From assembly GCA_037693485.1 (NCBI GenBank), contig CM075345.1, positions 77,559,001 through 77,623,000 of the forward strand: 64,000 nt of DNA, read 5' to 3'. The notes below the pieces were generated by a model. That model saw only the letters and a list, made by a program, of their open reading frames with translations. It was not told the origin of the DNA and made no database searches. Position 1 is the stretch's first letter. Every line of letters begins with the position of its first letter. The DNA comes from Kitagawia praeruptora. Taxonomy: Eukaryota > Streptophyta > Magnoliopsida > Apiales > Apiaceae. Shown here piece by piece: positions 35,150-46,235 of the stretch. Made by a program: the position numbers and the translations under genes.

Positions 35150-36370
35150 TTTATGTGAAGATTGTTTGAGTAGTTGAATCTAGTTGTGTAGCAAGAGTGT
35201 GCGTTCGTGTTCTTCAGAGTTTGTAAATGCGAAATATAAACACTAGAACAATATCACTCACTTTAATATAATATTTTATTAGATAAAGATTTGCTACAAA
35301 TTGTGAATACAAATGGTAGTATTCTCAGCTTTGTTTTCTCACAGAGACGAGTTGAGATATATTCTTCCAAAACTTAACTGCTAGAGAAGTAAGGTTGTAC
35401 ACTTATAGAACATGTGTACAGCCTACTTGCTACAAATAAAGTGATAGACAAAATTACTTTCTAATATGTCTATCCCTTTTTGAGTAACATCCAAACGGCT
35501 CGAGATTTGACTTCATTTAACTCTGTTCAGATCCACTTCTTTAGCAGCTTGTCTCCTATAACAACTCTCTAAGCTTCTTGTAGACTTTCCAAAAGCACTT
35601 TACAGTACTGTGGTCCTGAAAGTGTTTTTGGCTTGCTACAGGTTACTAACTTGTACAAACTAAAGTATTTTGTCTCCAAGACTGCATTCGAGAAGTAACT
35701 AAGTGATTAATTCGAGAACTAGAATTTGCTTATTAGATAACTCTGAGTTCTCGAATACTGTTGAACTGACTTATCGAATCACTTCTCGAATTAGTTTTTT
35801 CTCCAGAAGTCCTTGAGCTGTTGAATAGAACATTTAACTTGTCGAATCCTTGAGATGTCAAATAGCTTCTTGGATCCTTGAGATATCGAATTTAGCTTTG
35901 ACTTGTTGACTCTTAGAGAACTCGAATGATGCTTTGACTTGTTGACTTCTTGAGTTTTCTAGTATTAGACATTTCGAGTCTCTGAGTTATCGAATGACAC
36001 TTTGACTTGTTGACTTTCAGAGATATCGATCAGTGTCTTTTTAGATATCGAATCCTTGACTTGTCGAATGCTAGACTTCTCGAATGGAGCAAAACACTTC
36101 TCGAATTAATACTTAGGCATATTTTCATTCTTCAAAACCCAACTATGTTTATTTCTCCAGCCTTGTTCTCCAAGCTTGAGGCATGATCTCTTAATCTTCT
36201 TTCAAGCATTATTTCATGACTAATTTATACAATTACATAGGTAGAATTTTGATGCCTACTACAGGTACTAAAACAAGTAGAAACTGTACAGTCATGTAAG
36301 TAATGCAAAGCATTACAAACAATTAGACTAATTGTTATTAGATAAATACATGCATGCCTCTATGACTAAC
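35150..36370 (-). repeat. 5' LTR of element C (left edge approximate)
   Basis: Bounded on the right by CTAACA. The interval 35687-36105 holds at least 12 copies of a TCGAAT or CTCGAA word in contexts such as TTCTCGAAT, ATATCGAAT and TTGTCGAAT, many next to CTTTGACTTGTTGAC. This is the third element-specific repeated word in the window. The left edge near 35150 is an estimate because the primer site is missing. Confidence 0.55.
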
Positions 36371-37053
36371 AATTTATTTATTAGAAATGAGATTTATAAT
36401 ATACTAGCTTATAACCCGTGCAATGCACGAGTTGCTTTTAATTTTTTGTAATTTGTTTATAGTGTAATATAATATTATAAATATTAATTTTAATTTGTTA
36501 TAGTGTAATTTGTTATTTGTTTAATATGGTTTTTAATATTAAAAAATAGGGTTGAACCAAACTAACAATTATCCCCTAGTTCAATACTATTATAAGCAAA
36601 ATAGGATATTTTTGGTTGTCGATTTGGTACTTTTTGTTGGTCACTCATTTTGGTCACTATTTGATTTGCTTAAATCTCTATTATTAATAACAAAAAAAAT
36701 GTAAAAAAACACACAAAACACTCTCCTGTTAATAAAATTAAAAAAACACGCACATACACGCCACTCCTCTCGATCAAAACTCTCGGATAAATCTTTGCTT
36801 ACCCGAGAATGTTTTTAGGTAGATAAAATATTAATTAATTTTTTTTTAGTTGAACTAAAATTATGGCTAAAAAATAGGGTTGAACCAAACTACCAAACTA
36901 CCAATTATTACCTAGTTTACTTAGGATTAAAGACAATAACAGAATTTATTTGATTTGTTTTATATTATAAATAATTTAAAATTAAATAATTAGAGTGAAA
37001 ACCAAAACTTAGGAGAAAACCAAAACTTTCAATGTTTCGGCTTTAATATAATA

Positions 37054-37054
<1 letters not shown>

Positions 37055-37090
<36 letters not shown>
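37055..37090. repeat. AT dinucleotide microsatellite
   Basis: About 36 bp of TA repeats. Confidence 0.9.
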
Positions 37091-37093
<3 letters not shown>

Positions 37094-37226
37094 TAATATA
37101 TTGTATTATTATTAAAATTAAAATTCTAGTCTACAAAAATTAATGTAGCAAAAAAATACATATATTAATTATGATTATTAATATCTAATAATTAAGTAGT
37201 AATAGGAGTAATTGTTTAAGTAGTAG

Positions 37227-37228
<2 letters not shown>

Positions 37229-37296
<68 letters not shown>
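37229..37296. repeat. AT dinucleotide microsatellite
   Basis: About 68 bp of AT repeats. Confidence 0.9.
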
Positions 37297-37299
<3 letters not shown>

Positions 37300-37428
37300 T
37301 TACAAATAATGAGGTGGACAGAATTAATGTATGTTATTAAATTCAATAATTATTAACATATATTTTGTAGGGGTAATTAATTTCATATGAAATAAACTGG
37401 TTTAAGAAATCTTCTAATTGCTCTATTA

Positions 37429-37558
37429 TATATACTAGCTTATAATCATTGCAGCGCACGACTATTTTTTTAATATTTATAATTATATAAATTTTTAAAT
37501 TTTATATGTTATTAGTTTACATATCAAATTGTTGTTAAAAAATCGAGATATATATATG

Positions 37559-37618
<60 letters not shown>

Positions 37619-38540
37619 ATTTTGCACGTTCGATTTATTATTTGTACTCTATCTTGAATTCTTAAAATTTGATTTGAATAATTTTACAACCCACGTGAAA
37701 TTAATAAAATTATATTTTATTTAGTGATGATTCAATAATTATTTTACAATTAAATCCATGCAGAAACAAAAAAGAGAAGAAATTGATAAATTTTTACGTT
37801 GAAAATTCTATTCAATTTATGAATTCTACTTATAATTCGTTTTGATTATCAAATACCTTTGTTATTATTTGATGATAGTTCTACTAACAAACAAATATAA
37901 TTTTAATAGTAAGTGTAAGAGGGATTTTGTCCAAAATTTTGATAATCGATACTCTGGTCCTCGTCCTCCGTATGACAAAACAATAAGAATCGTTTGATAG
38001 ATAAAAACCATTAGATCTATCATAAAAAAAATATTTTATATTTTAATATGTCATAATTTAAAAAGTTTATTTATATTGAAATACGAAAAGGTATATGTTA
38101 ATGATTTAAATCATTTATAATTAGTATTTCTATATTGAGTAGGATTAATATAAAAATTGGTAATTGTATTTTAAGTGTTTTTATTTAATTAATAATTATT
38201 AGATCATCATTAAATTAAAAAAAATTAAGAGTTTTGCGTGGATTGTAAAATCATCCAAATTTGATTTTTAGATTTCAAGAAAGAGTCCAAATAGTAAATA
38301 CGATTTTTTTTAATACAAATAAAAAAACCTAAAATTCAATTCTAATACAACTTTTTTTTAATTATATCCTTTTTAGATTATAATTTTCTTTTTAAAATTC
38401 AATTATAATACAATTTTTTTAATTATATCATTTTTAGATTATAATTTTCTTTCAAAAAATGATTTCTAATGCAACTTTTTCTAATTATTATCCTTTTTAG
38501 ATTATAATTTTCCTTTTAATATGATATAGTTTTAATCGTC
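37429..38540. repeat. AT-rich repeat family, copy 1
   Basis: 37450-37880 matches 51712-52120 in the same orientation (GCGCAC start, TTACATATCAAATTGTTGTT, an AT microsatellite, TCTTGAATTCTTAAAATTTG). 37905-38540 matches 50690-51700 in the opposite orientation (GGATTTTGTCCAAAA, GAGGAC, ATTATATCCTTTTTAGATTA). The start resembles ends of short Helitron-like plant repeats, but I cannot fix the termini or class. Confidence 0.5.
37562..37609. repeat. AT dinucleotide microsatellite
   Basis: About 48 bp of TA repeats inside the AT-rich repeat. The counterpart lies at about 51800-51864. Confidence 0.9.
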
Positions 38541-39847
38541 TATTTTTAAAAATATTAAATTTGACAATACTAGACTTATGGATAAGTTCCCTCCCTTACG
38601 CTTATTACTTATTACATGTAAGGATATAATAATAGATGTAACTAATTTAATCAATTAAACTATATATGTTTAACTAAAAAAAATTTTGACACTTGATACG
38701 TAAGTCATTTACTTAGGCACGGGTTACTTTTAAATATTCTTAAAATTATATGACTAGATAAAATAGAGTATAATAATTTATTATCGATATAGTTTAATTT
38801 TGTAATATTAATTAATAAAATTATTAGCAATAATAATAGTTATTTAATAAATGGCATGTATTATTTAAAACTAATAATATAAACTTTTATGTAAATTTTT
38901 TTTAACGGATTCGAACCTTGGATCTTTAGAATAAGGATTTACATGTAGATAGTTTCTTCTTATTATTATTAGGTCTAACGATTATTATCTATTTACTAAA
39001 TATTTGACGGTCCAAAATTACGACATGGAGGAGAAGAGGGAAATGGGGCTGAGATGACTTCTCTAAAATCGTCCAAATTTATCTTATTAGTTGTTTCAAG
39101 TTTTTGAGATAATAAAAATTTCAAAACAGAAAAATGTTTAGTTTTATATTTACCTAAAATTTCCTTTCAATAAAATTATCATTTTTATTTTTAATCTAAA
39201 ATTCTCTTTAATTAAAATCACCATCTTAATATTCTCCTAAATTTTTTCTTCTTTTCAAATCATAATTAACATCTTAATATTTTTCCTAACTTTCTCCTTT
39301 TCAATTTCCTTTTTAGTCAAATTAACATCTAAATATTCTCCTATTAAATTATCAATGAGCAGTATGTGTGAACATCAATGGAGTAGATAACAATGGTTCA
39401 CCTATTAAATTATCTTCTTGCTAAATAAATTTGCAATGATAGGTGTTAATTATCATTGATACATACGGTAGAAATTTGCATTATGAAGATAATTTAGATG
39501 TTAATTTGACTAAATTATCTTGATAACAATGGTTCACGTATTAAATTATCTTGATAACAATGGTTCACGTATTAAATTATCTTGATACATACGGTAGAAA
39601 TTTGCATTATGCAGTATGCACAATTCAGTGAATATCAATGGTTCAGTAGGAAGAATGGACTGTTAACTAATTAACGTCTAATATTGGTTAAGAAGTGAGG
39701 TCAGTGAGGAGGCTGTGTTACAATCTACAATGTAGCTGTGCTTAATTTTGCATATCAAACGTAGACTCCAAGTAATCATACATCACCCCTTTCCTACATA
39801 AACCACTAGAATTAACATATGATCGAAAAGAGAAAGGTCTTGTAATT

Positions 39848-40109
39848 TGAACAAACTAGCGGAATAGTGTTTAGTGTTTTTGATATTGAAAGTGTTTATA
39901 GTTTTTGTGGTATTACATACGTTTTTTTGGTGTGTTTATCTATGAGCTAGCTGGGCCTTTATATAGGCTCCAAACTGCACCATCTTACATCATTGCTTAC
40001 ATATGTGATCATTGACTAGCCTCTTTATTTTACTTCTTGCTGCAGCCTACCTTCATTTTCCACACACGGGTTTGAATTCTAACACTTCTAGTGAGTTTGA
40101 CTTCTAACA
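39848..40109 (-). repeat. 3' LTR of element F (262 bp)
   Basis: On the plus strand TGAACAAACT to TTCTAACA. Contains a TTTATATAGG TATA region. The gag-pol stop codon (40104-40106) lies just inside it. Confidence 0.96.
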
Positions 40110-43100
40110 CTCCCCCTCAAGTTGGGCAGTCGGTGCTCCAATGCCCAACTTGCGTAAAGTCTCATCGAAGGCTTTAGTATTGACTGCCTTTGTCAGGATA
40201 TCAGCTAATTGATCATTTGATCGAACAAACGGAAGTTTGATTGTCTTATCTTCCAATTTGTCCTTGATGAAATGTCGGTCTATCTCGACGTGCTTCGTTC
40301 TGTCATGTTGGACCGGATTTTCTGAGATACTTATAGCTGCCTTATTGTCACAAAATAGCTTACATGTTGTTTTCTGTGGAAAACCAAGTTCATTCATGAG
40401 TTTCCGAATCCATAGGATTTCAGTTATTCCTTTTGCAATTCCTCTGAATTCTGCCTCTGCACTTTATAGGGCCACCACCTTTTGTTTTTTACTTCTCCAG
40501 GTGACCAAGTTACCACCTACTAGAGTAAAGTACCCAGAAGTGGATTTCCTGCCGTCACGATCTCCTGCCCAGTTTGCATCTGTGTAGGCAATTAGATCCA
40601 GATGATCATTTTTGGCGAAGTAAATTCCCGTGCTACTTGTACCCTTTAAGTACCTCAAAATTCTCATTACTGCTGTCATGTGTTGTACTTGTGGGAGGTG
40701 CATGAACCTGCTCACCACTCCTACAGCATAAGCTATATCTGGTCTTGTGTGAGCTAAGTAAATGAGTTTTCCCACAATCTTCTGATATTGTTCTCTTTTA
40801 GCCAGTTTTGCTCCTTCAAGAATTTGAAGACCATGATTAGCAACGATCGGTGTCTCAGCTGGTTTACAGTCTAGCATTCCTGTTTCTACCAGAAGATCAA
40901 GGATATACTTTCTCTGGTGAATGAAGATTCCTTGTTTCGACCTCAGAACTTCTATGCCAAGAAAATACTTGAGAGTCCCCAAATCTTTCATCTCAAATTC
41001 TTGAAATAGTTTTCCTTTTAAGTCAGTGATCTCTTCCTCATCATTTCCAGTGATAATCATATCATCCACATAAATTATCAAGCAAGTGATTTTATCTCCA
41101 ACCCTCTTCAAGAATAGGGTGTGATCTGAGTTGCTTTGATTGTACCCAAACTTCTTCATAGCTTTTGTGAATCTTCCGAACCATGCCCTAGGGGACTGTT
41201 TTAGCCCATAAAGTGCCTTCCTCAGTCTACATCCTTCTTTATCTCCAAATTCCTGAGAATACCCTGGTGGTGCCTCCATATATACTTCTTCATCAATACT
41301 TCCGTGAAGAAAAGCATTTTTTACATCAAACTGGTATATGGGCCACTCCTTGTTTGCTGCTATTGAGAGCAAGACCCGTATTGTATCAATCTTGGCTACA
41401 GGAGAGAAGGTCTCTGAGTAGTCAATTCCATATGTCTGGGTATATCCTTTAGCCACTAGTCGTGCCTTGTACCTCTCAACTGTTCCATTTGCTCGGTATT
41501 TGATAGAGAATACCCATCTGCAACCTACCTTTTTTTTCCCTTTTGGTAGGATGCATTTTTCCCATGTTTTGTTTCTCTGTAGAGCTGAATACTCGTCCTC
41601 CATAGCTTGTTTCCACTTTTCATTTCCAAGGGCTTCCTCCACTGTTTTGGGAATGTCAGTGGAGTATACAGAGGCGGTAAAAGCCATGGCTGTGCTGGAC
41701 AAGTTCTCATTGCTGATTCTCTCTACAGGATATTTAGACCGTTGGGCCTCATACTCTGGATCATACCTTCTCGGTGGAACTCCTCTTGTACTTCTCGGGG
41801 GTAACTGATACCTGTTTGGAACACTATCACTAGGAAAAATATTAGTCTCAATAATAGTATCAGTTCCAGAGTTCTCAGAATTAACCTCTGCTGAGGAGAG
41901 GTCATCAGAAGGATGCTCATTAGACGAAACTGGAGTGGACATAATAGGAGATACTGATGGAGGAGATACTGATGCTTCAGGAGCAACATCGGTGGTATTA
42001 CTTACTTGTGTTGTAGGATCTGGATTCATCACTTCTGGATATGTTAACCAGCTAAGGTCATCAAGGTCATCACTCAAACTCTCCCCCTGAGGACTAAGCT
42101 GGGTATAGTAGTAAGACTGTTCAAAGAATTCACAGTCTAAAGTAGTGTAGATTTTGTCCTGGATAGGGTCATAACACCGATACCCCTTTTGATTAACCCC
42201 ATACCCAAGAAAGACACATTTAACAGCCCTGGGTTCTAGTTTGGTGCGCACCCCTTTTTGAAGATGAACATAGACAATGCATCCAAAGACTCGAGGAGGC
42301 AAGGAATGTGAAGATGGAATTGAGACGTGTGACCCAAGAGTATTGAGGGGTGTGTTGTAATTGAGGGGTTTTGTGGGAAGGCGGTTTGTGAGATAGGTAG
42401 CAGTAGCAATAGCTTCCGGCCAGAAGTGAACAGGAACATGAGATTCGATCATAAGGGCTCGGGTGATTTCAAGAAGGGTTCTATTTTTTCGCTCAGCTAC
42501 ACCATTCTGTTGAGGTGTGTAAGAACATGTGGTTTGGTGGAGGAGGCCATGGTCAATAATGAACTGTTTCATGTTCAAGTTAACGTATTCCCCCCCATTG
42601 TCAGACCGTAAAATTTTTGGTTGAGCTTTGAACTGAGTGCAAATCATGTGGTAGAATTTAACAAAGACATCAAACATTTCAGATTTGTGTTTTAAAAAAT
42701 ACACCCAGCTCATGCGAGTACAATCATCCACAAATAAAACAAAATATGAAAAATTATGAAGGGTAAAATCTGGAACTGGTCCCCATACATCAGAATGAAT
42801 CAAGGCAAATGGTTGAGTACTATGAGTCATACTAGGATAGTATGAGTGCTTATGGCTTTTAGCTAAAACACATGCTTCACAATTCAAATCTATGGCAATG
42901 TTCTTTAAAGAGGGAAATAATCGTTTGAGATAACCTATGGAGGGGTGACCTAGCCGACGGTGCCACATCCAGAGTTGATGTTCCGGTGATCCATGAGCAA
43001 GCAAAGCGTTACCGTTTTGAGTCACCTCATTCACATAGTATAATCCTCCTCGTTCAGTACCATGCCCAATGATCCGTCCCGTCTGAGCATCCTGCACAAC

Positions 43101-44483
43101 ACAACCAGATGATGTCATTAGAACAGTACAGTCAAGTTCCCTAGTTAACTGGCTAACAGATAAAAGCTTGTGAGTAAGACTAGGAATTAAGAGGCAGTTT
43201 TGTAAATGGATATTAGAGGTAACATCCACAGTTCCGGCCTGGGTAACGGAAATATATTCTCCGTTTGCACTTTGGATTTGGGTACGATGAGTGTTGTTGG
43301 AGGACACAATATCGGAAGAATCATAGGTCATTGTATCGGTGGCCCCACAATCAAAAATCCATGGATTGGATATTTGGTTACATACTAGGCCCAAAGAATT
43401 TTGATTTCTGGTGACTTTGCTTTCAGGGACTGTACCTGATGTCTGATCAGTATGTAGCGTTGTTGTGAGGGGTTTGTCGTCGTTACTATCCGGACCACCT
43501 ACAGCTAGGTTGGCCTTACCGCCGGTCCTGGAAATTATAGCCTTGGAGACGCCCTTCCTCTGCTTCATGTCGTCCCACCATTCTGGATACCCGATGATTT
43601 TGAAACAACCCTCCTTGGTGTGTTTCGTACCACCACAATGGCTGCACTTGAGCTGAGTTTTATCCTCTCGTTGGAATGACGAGGATTCCGACCGATGTTT
43701 TACGAGGAGCCCACTACCAATCTCTGAAGGTTCTCGTCCCAATGATGAGTTGCTGGCCATTATGCCGCGACGGGCAATCTCCCGTCTTATGGACGCGTAG
43801 GCTGCGTCAATGGTGGGTAGTGGATCTTGATACAATATATCCCTCTTTTCTTTGTCTAGAGTATCACTTACTCCAGCCAGAAATTGGTACAATCTTTGCC
43901 TTTGTATGAAGGAATTAAATAAAGTAATGTCCTCTGCACACTTCATGGGGTTGGGCATTCTCCTGTCTATTTCCTTCCACAGAGTGTTGAGTTTACTGAA
44001 ATATATTTCTATAGTGTCCCTTCCTTGTCTCATAGTTGCTGCCTTTGAACTTAGATCATAGATCTGGAGTTCGTCTCTCCCACTGCTAAGGAGAGTTTCA
44101 ATTCCCTTCCATAGTTCCCGGGCAGTCTTGTAATCCAGAAATTGGTTCACAAGATCTCCATCAATATTTTCAATGATCCAAGATAAGACCATCGAGTCCT
44201 TTTGAGCCCACTGTTGGTACTCAGGGTCATCTGGTGGAACGGGATTGGTGGTGATATGATTGAGCCGGCCTCGACCACCAATAGCAATATGCATTAATTT
44301 ACACCATTTGGTGTAATTTGTGAAATTTAGTTTTTCGGCAACACGCACCGTTTGTGATATTCCGGTTTCTGGGAGGTTTGGATTTTTTTGTAGTTTCTGA
44401 AATAATTGGAACATTTGTTCCATTTGTTCCATAGAGACTAACTGTGTTGTGGTTTCTGGTTGTTCAGCCATTTGTTCAGCCAT
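40104..44483 (-). pseudogene. gag-pol: Element F gag-pol polyprotein, one nonsense codon in RNase H and altered protease site
   Basis: ATG 44483, 1339 codons to TAA at 40464-40466, then the same frame continues to the natural stop at 40104-40106. Order: gag (TKWCKLMHIAIGGRG near residue 57), knuckle CSHCGGTKHTKEGC near residue 281, protease with DCG at residues 378-380 where the family has D-S/T-G, integrase (HRRLGHPS, DVWGPV, LRSDNGGEY, NGVAERKN), RT with YVDDMIITG, RNase H cut just before SAEAEFRG. The stop removes the last part of RNase H, and Cys for Ser/Thr should weaken or abolish the protease. Sublineage not assigned. Confidence 0.95.
40110..40121 (-). other. Polypurine tract of element F
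   Basis: On the minus strand TTGAGGGGGAG directly precedes the 3' LTR. Confidence 0.9.
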
Positions 44484-44512
44484 TGTCTCCGGCGATAAAC
44501 AGTTCTTTTTCT

Positions 44513-44655
44513 CGTATGAACAGTACCGTATGTATGAACAGTACCGTATGTATGAACAGTACCGTATGTATGAACAGTATCGTATGTAAGAACAGTTCCG
44601 TATGTGTGAACAGTACCGTATGTATGAACAGTACCGTATGTATGAACAGTATCTT
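44513..44655. repeat. 18-bp tandem repeat in the leader of element F
   Basis: About eight copies of TATGAACAGTACCGTATG (plus strand), with small variants in copies 4-5 and the last. It lies between primer site and gag ATG. The repeat creates a chance TYGTVH-repeat ORF. Confidence 0.92.
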
Positions 44656-44876
44656 CAGTCACTATTCATCATCTTCTTCTTGAAAAACTTCCGGCAGCTC
44701 GTACGGCTTCGTCTGACGTCGGTTTTGAATTCGGAAGATACCTCTGGACTCGTATCAGTGAGGCCAATCTAATGGTATGCTCAAAACTGAGTTTCGACCA
44801 CCTTCAAAAAACTCAAAAATTTCACCTGGGCTTGACAGTTTGTTCTTCTTCTGAAATGTGTTTCCCTAGGATAGAA

Positions 44877-44892
44877 CCTGGCTCTGATACCA
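44877..44892 (-). other. Primer-binding site of element F (initiator tRNA-Met)
   Basis: TGGTATCAGAGCCAGG on the minus strand, directly adjoining the 5' LTR. Confidence 0.95.
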
Positions 44893-45154
44893 TGAACAAA
44901 CTAGCGGAATAGTGTTTAGTGTTTTTGATATTGAAAGTGTTTATAGTTTTTGTGGTATTACATACGTTTTTTTGGTGTGTTTATCTATGAGCTAGCTGGG
45001 CCTTTATATAGGCTCCAAACTGCACCATCTTACATCATTGCTTACATATGTGATCATTGACTAGCCTCTTTATTTTACTTCTTGCTGCAGCCTACCTTCA
45101 TTTTCCACACACGGGTTTGAATTCTAACACTTCTAGTGAGTTTGACTTCTAACA
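44893..45154 (-). repeat. 5' LTR of element F (262 bp)
   Basis: Same sequence as 39848-40109 by eye. Confidence 0.96.
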
Positions 45155-46235
45155 TAATTAATTTACTAAATCTTATAAAAAACAGCTAAGGCATGGGAGT
45201 TTTTCATTTTAACATGTGAAACCAACTTCCTGCAGGTATATTGTTAATTTACAGCCAGATACGTATAGTACGTTTGTTTGCTGGGATATTTTGTATATCG
45301 ATTGCTATTCAAAACTTAATTACAACTCTCCTACCTTCAATCACATTTGATAATCGTGGTCGTATCATATTTATTGTTAATAATAATTGTATTGATGAAT
45401 GATGAGCGTCATGAGATTACTCTGATAAGTACTTATGTTGTAGTTGAGGTTCAATTCTGGTTTATTTCAAAAAAAATTTGAACAAATTTTCATTTATAAA
45501 TCTAATATTCTTTTTAAAAAAACTACATCTATTTAAATAGAAATTAAAAAATTATGTGGTAATGCATGTATACAATATTGATGCAAATTTTATTGGGTAA
45601 CTTTAACGAATTAATAAACTCGACAAACAAATAACTTTTCTTATTCCAGCAAAATGAAAAAATTAATTCTTTTTAATTTCAAATGAATGAATAATATTTT
45701 ATCAAATAACTTTTTTTTTTTTCATATTTTCTTAAATATTTTATGCAATATTTGATATTTGAAATACTTGACGTAATTTAGAACCTCAATAGACAATTAA
45801 CGACATATCAAAATTTGTGGCATTGATGAAATGTAAGTAGAGTTGGTTAAATGTAAAAGCATTATTTTTACACTTAGTGAACAGTGAATACATGAATGAA
45901 TGGATAGAAATGAAGAAAGTCATAGACAATCATAAATATAATGAGTATAGTCGTAGATAAACAGGGATTACACTTAAGACTTGCCGAGAAGCTACATTAA
46001 TAATTTTTACATGTGGCCGGAACCAAACAAGTAGCACGAGCATACGTTACCGTGTGAATTATATATATGGATAGATTTTAATTAATCCCGATTTGAGGCG
46101 GTGAATGGTGACACCTCTCATCCTTGTCAATGTATATATCCTTGTTCACACTGCATATATAAACCCTTTACTGCTCAAATTATTAGAACTCCTTCCCCCT
46201 CCATCGTTTAATTTAACTTTTCTTCATAATTAAAC
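45155..46235. other. Upstream region of the UPF0496 gene
   Basis: AT-rich, without an ORF of note. A TATA-like CATATATAAAC at about 46154-46163 lies 75-80 bp before the ATG at 46236 and is the likely core promoter. No other clear signal seen. Confidence 0.55.

Larger units (their letters stand above)
32696..36370 (-). mobile_element. Element C: old Sirevirus-like Copia element, 5' part only
   Basis: Minus-strand gag (32696-35085) preceded on the right by an LTR-like region ending CTAACA at about 36370 (minus-strand start TGTTAGTCATAG). Everything downstream of mid-gag lies left of B and outside the window. The tRNA-Met primer site expected between LTR and gag is not found, so a small deletion is likely there. 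Many indels make it the most decayed of the three related elements. Confidence 0.7.
36371..39842. other. AT-rich intergenic DNA with repeats, no gene seen
   Basis: No ORF with a recognisable product. It contains three AT microsatellites, two direct copies of an ATACTAGCTTATAA start (about 36398 and 37429), the first followed by CCCGTGCAATGCACG, and part of a repeat family shared with 50.7-52.1 kb. An isolated GGTTCGAATCC (minus strand, near 38912) resembles a pol III B box, with no partner A box that I can find. A repeated ATTAAATTATCTTGATA-type phrase occurs at 39340-39600. Confidence 0.6.
39848..45154 (-). mobile_element. Element F: young, nearly intact Ty1/Copia retrotransposon
   Basis: 262-bp LTRs at both ends, identical by eye. 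Target duplication TAATT is at 39843-39847 and 45155-45159. On the minus strand: 5' LTR (44893-45154), primer site TGGTATCAGAGCCAGG, leader with an 18-bp tandem repeat, a single gag-pol frame, polypurine tract, 3' LTR. LTR identity implies very recent insertion. Two point changes, a protease active-site substitution and one nonsense codon, are the only defects I see. Confidence 0.96.

Noticed and set aside
38900..38935. GGTTCGAATCC B-box-like sequence as a tRNA gene
   Set aside because: No A box at the right distance and no cloverleaf arms visible.
44438..44662. ORFs made of TYGTVH or CMNSTV repeats on both strands
   Set aside because: By-product of the 18-bp tandem repeat in the leader of element F, before the gag start.
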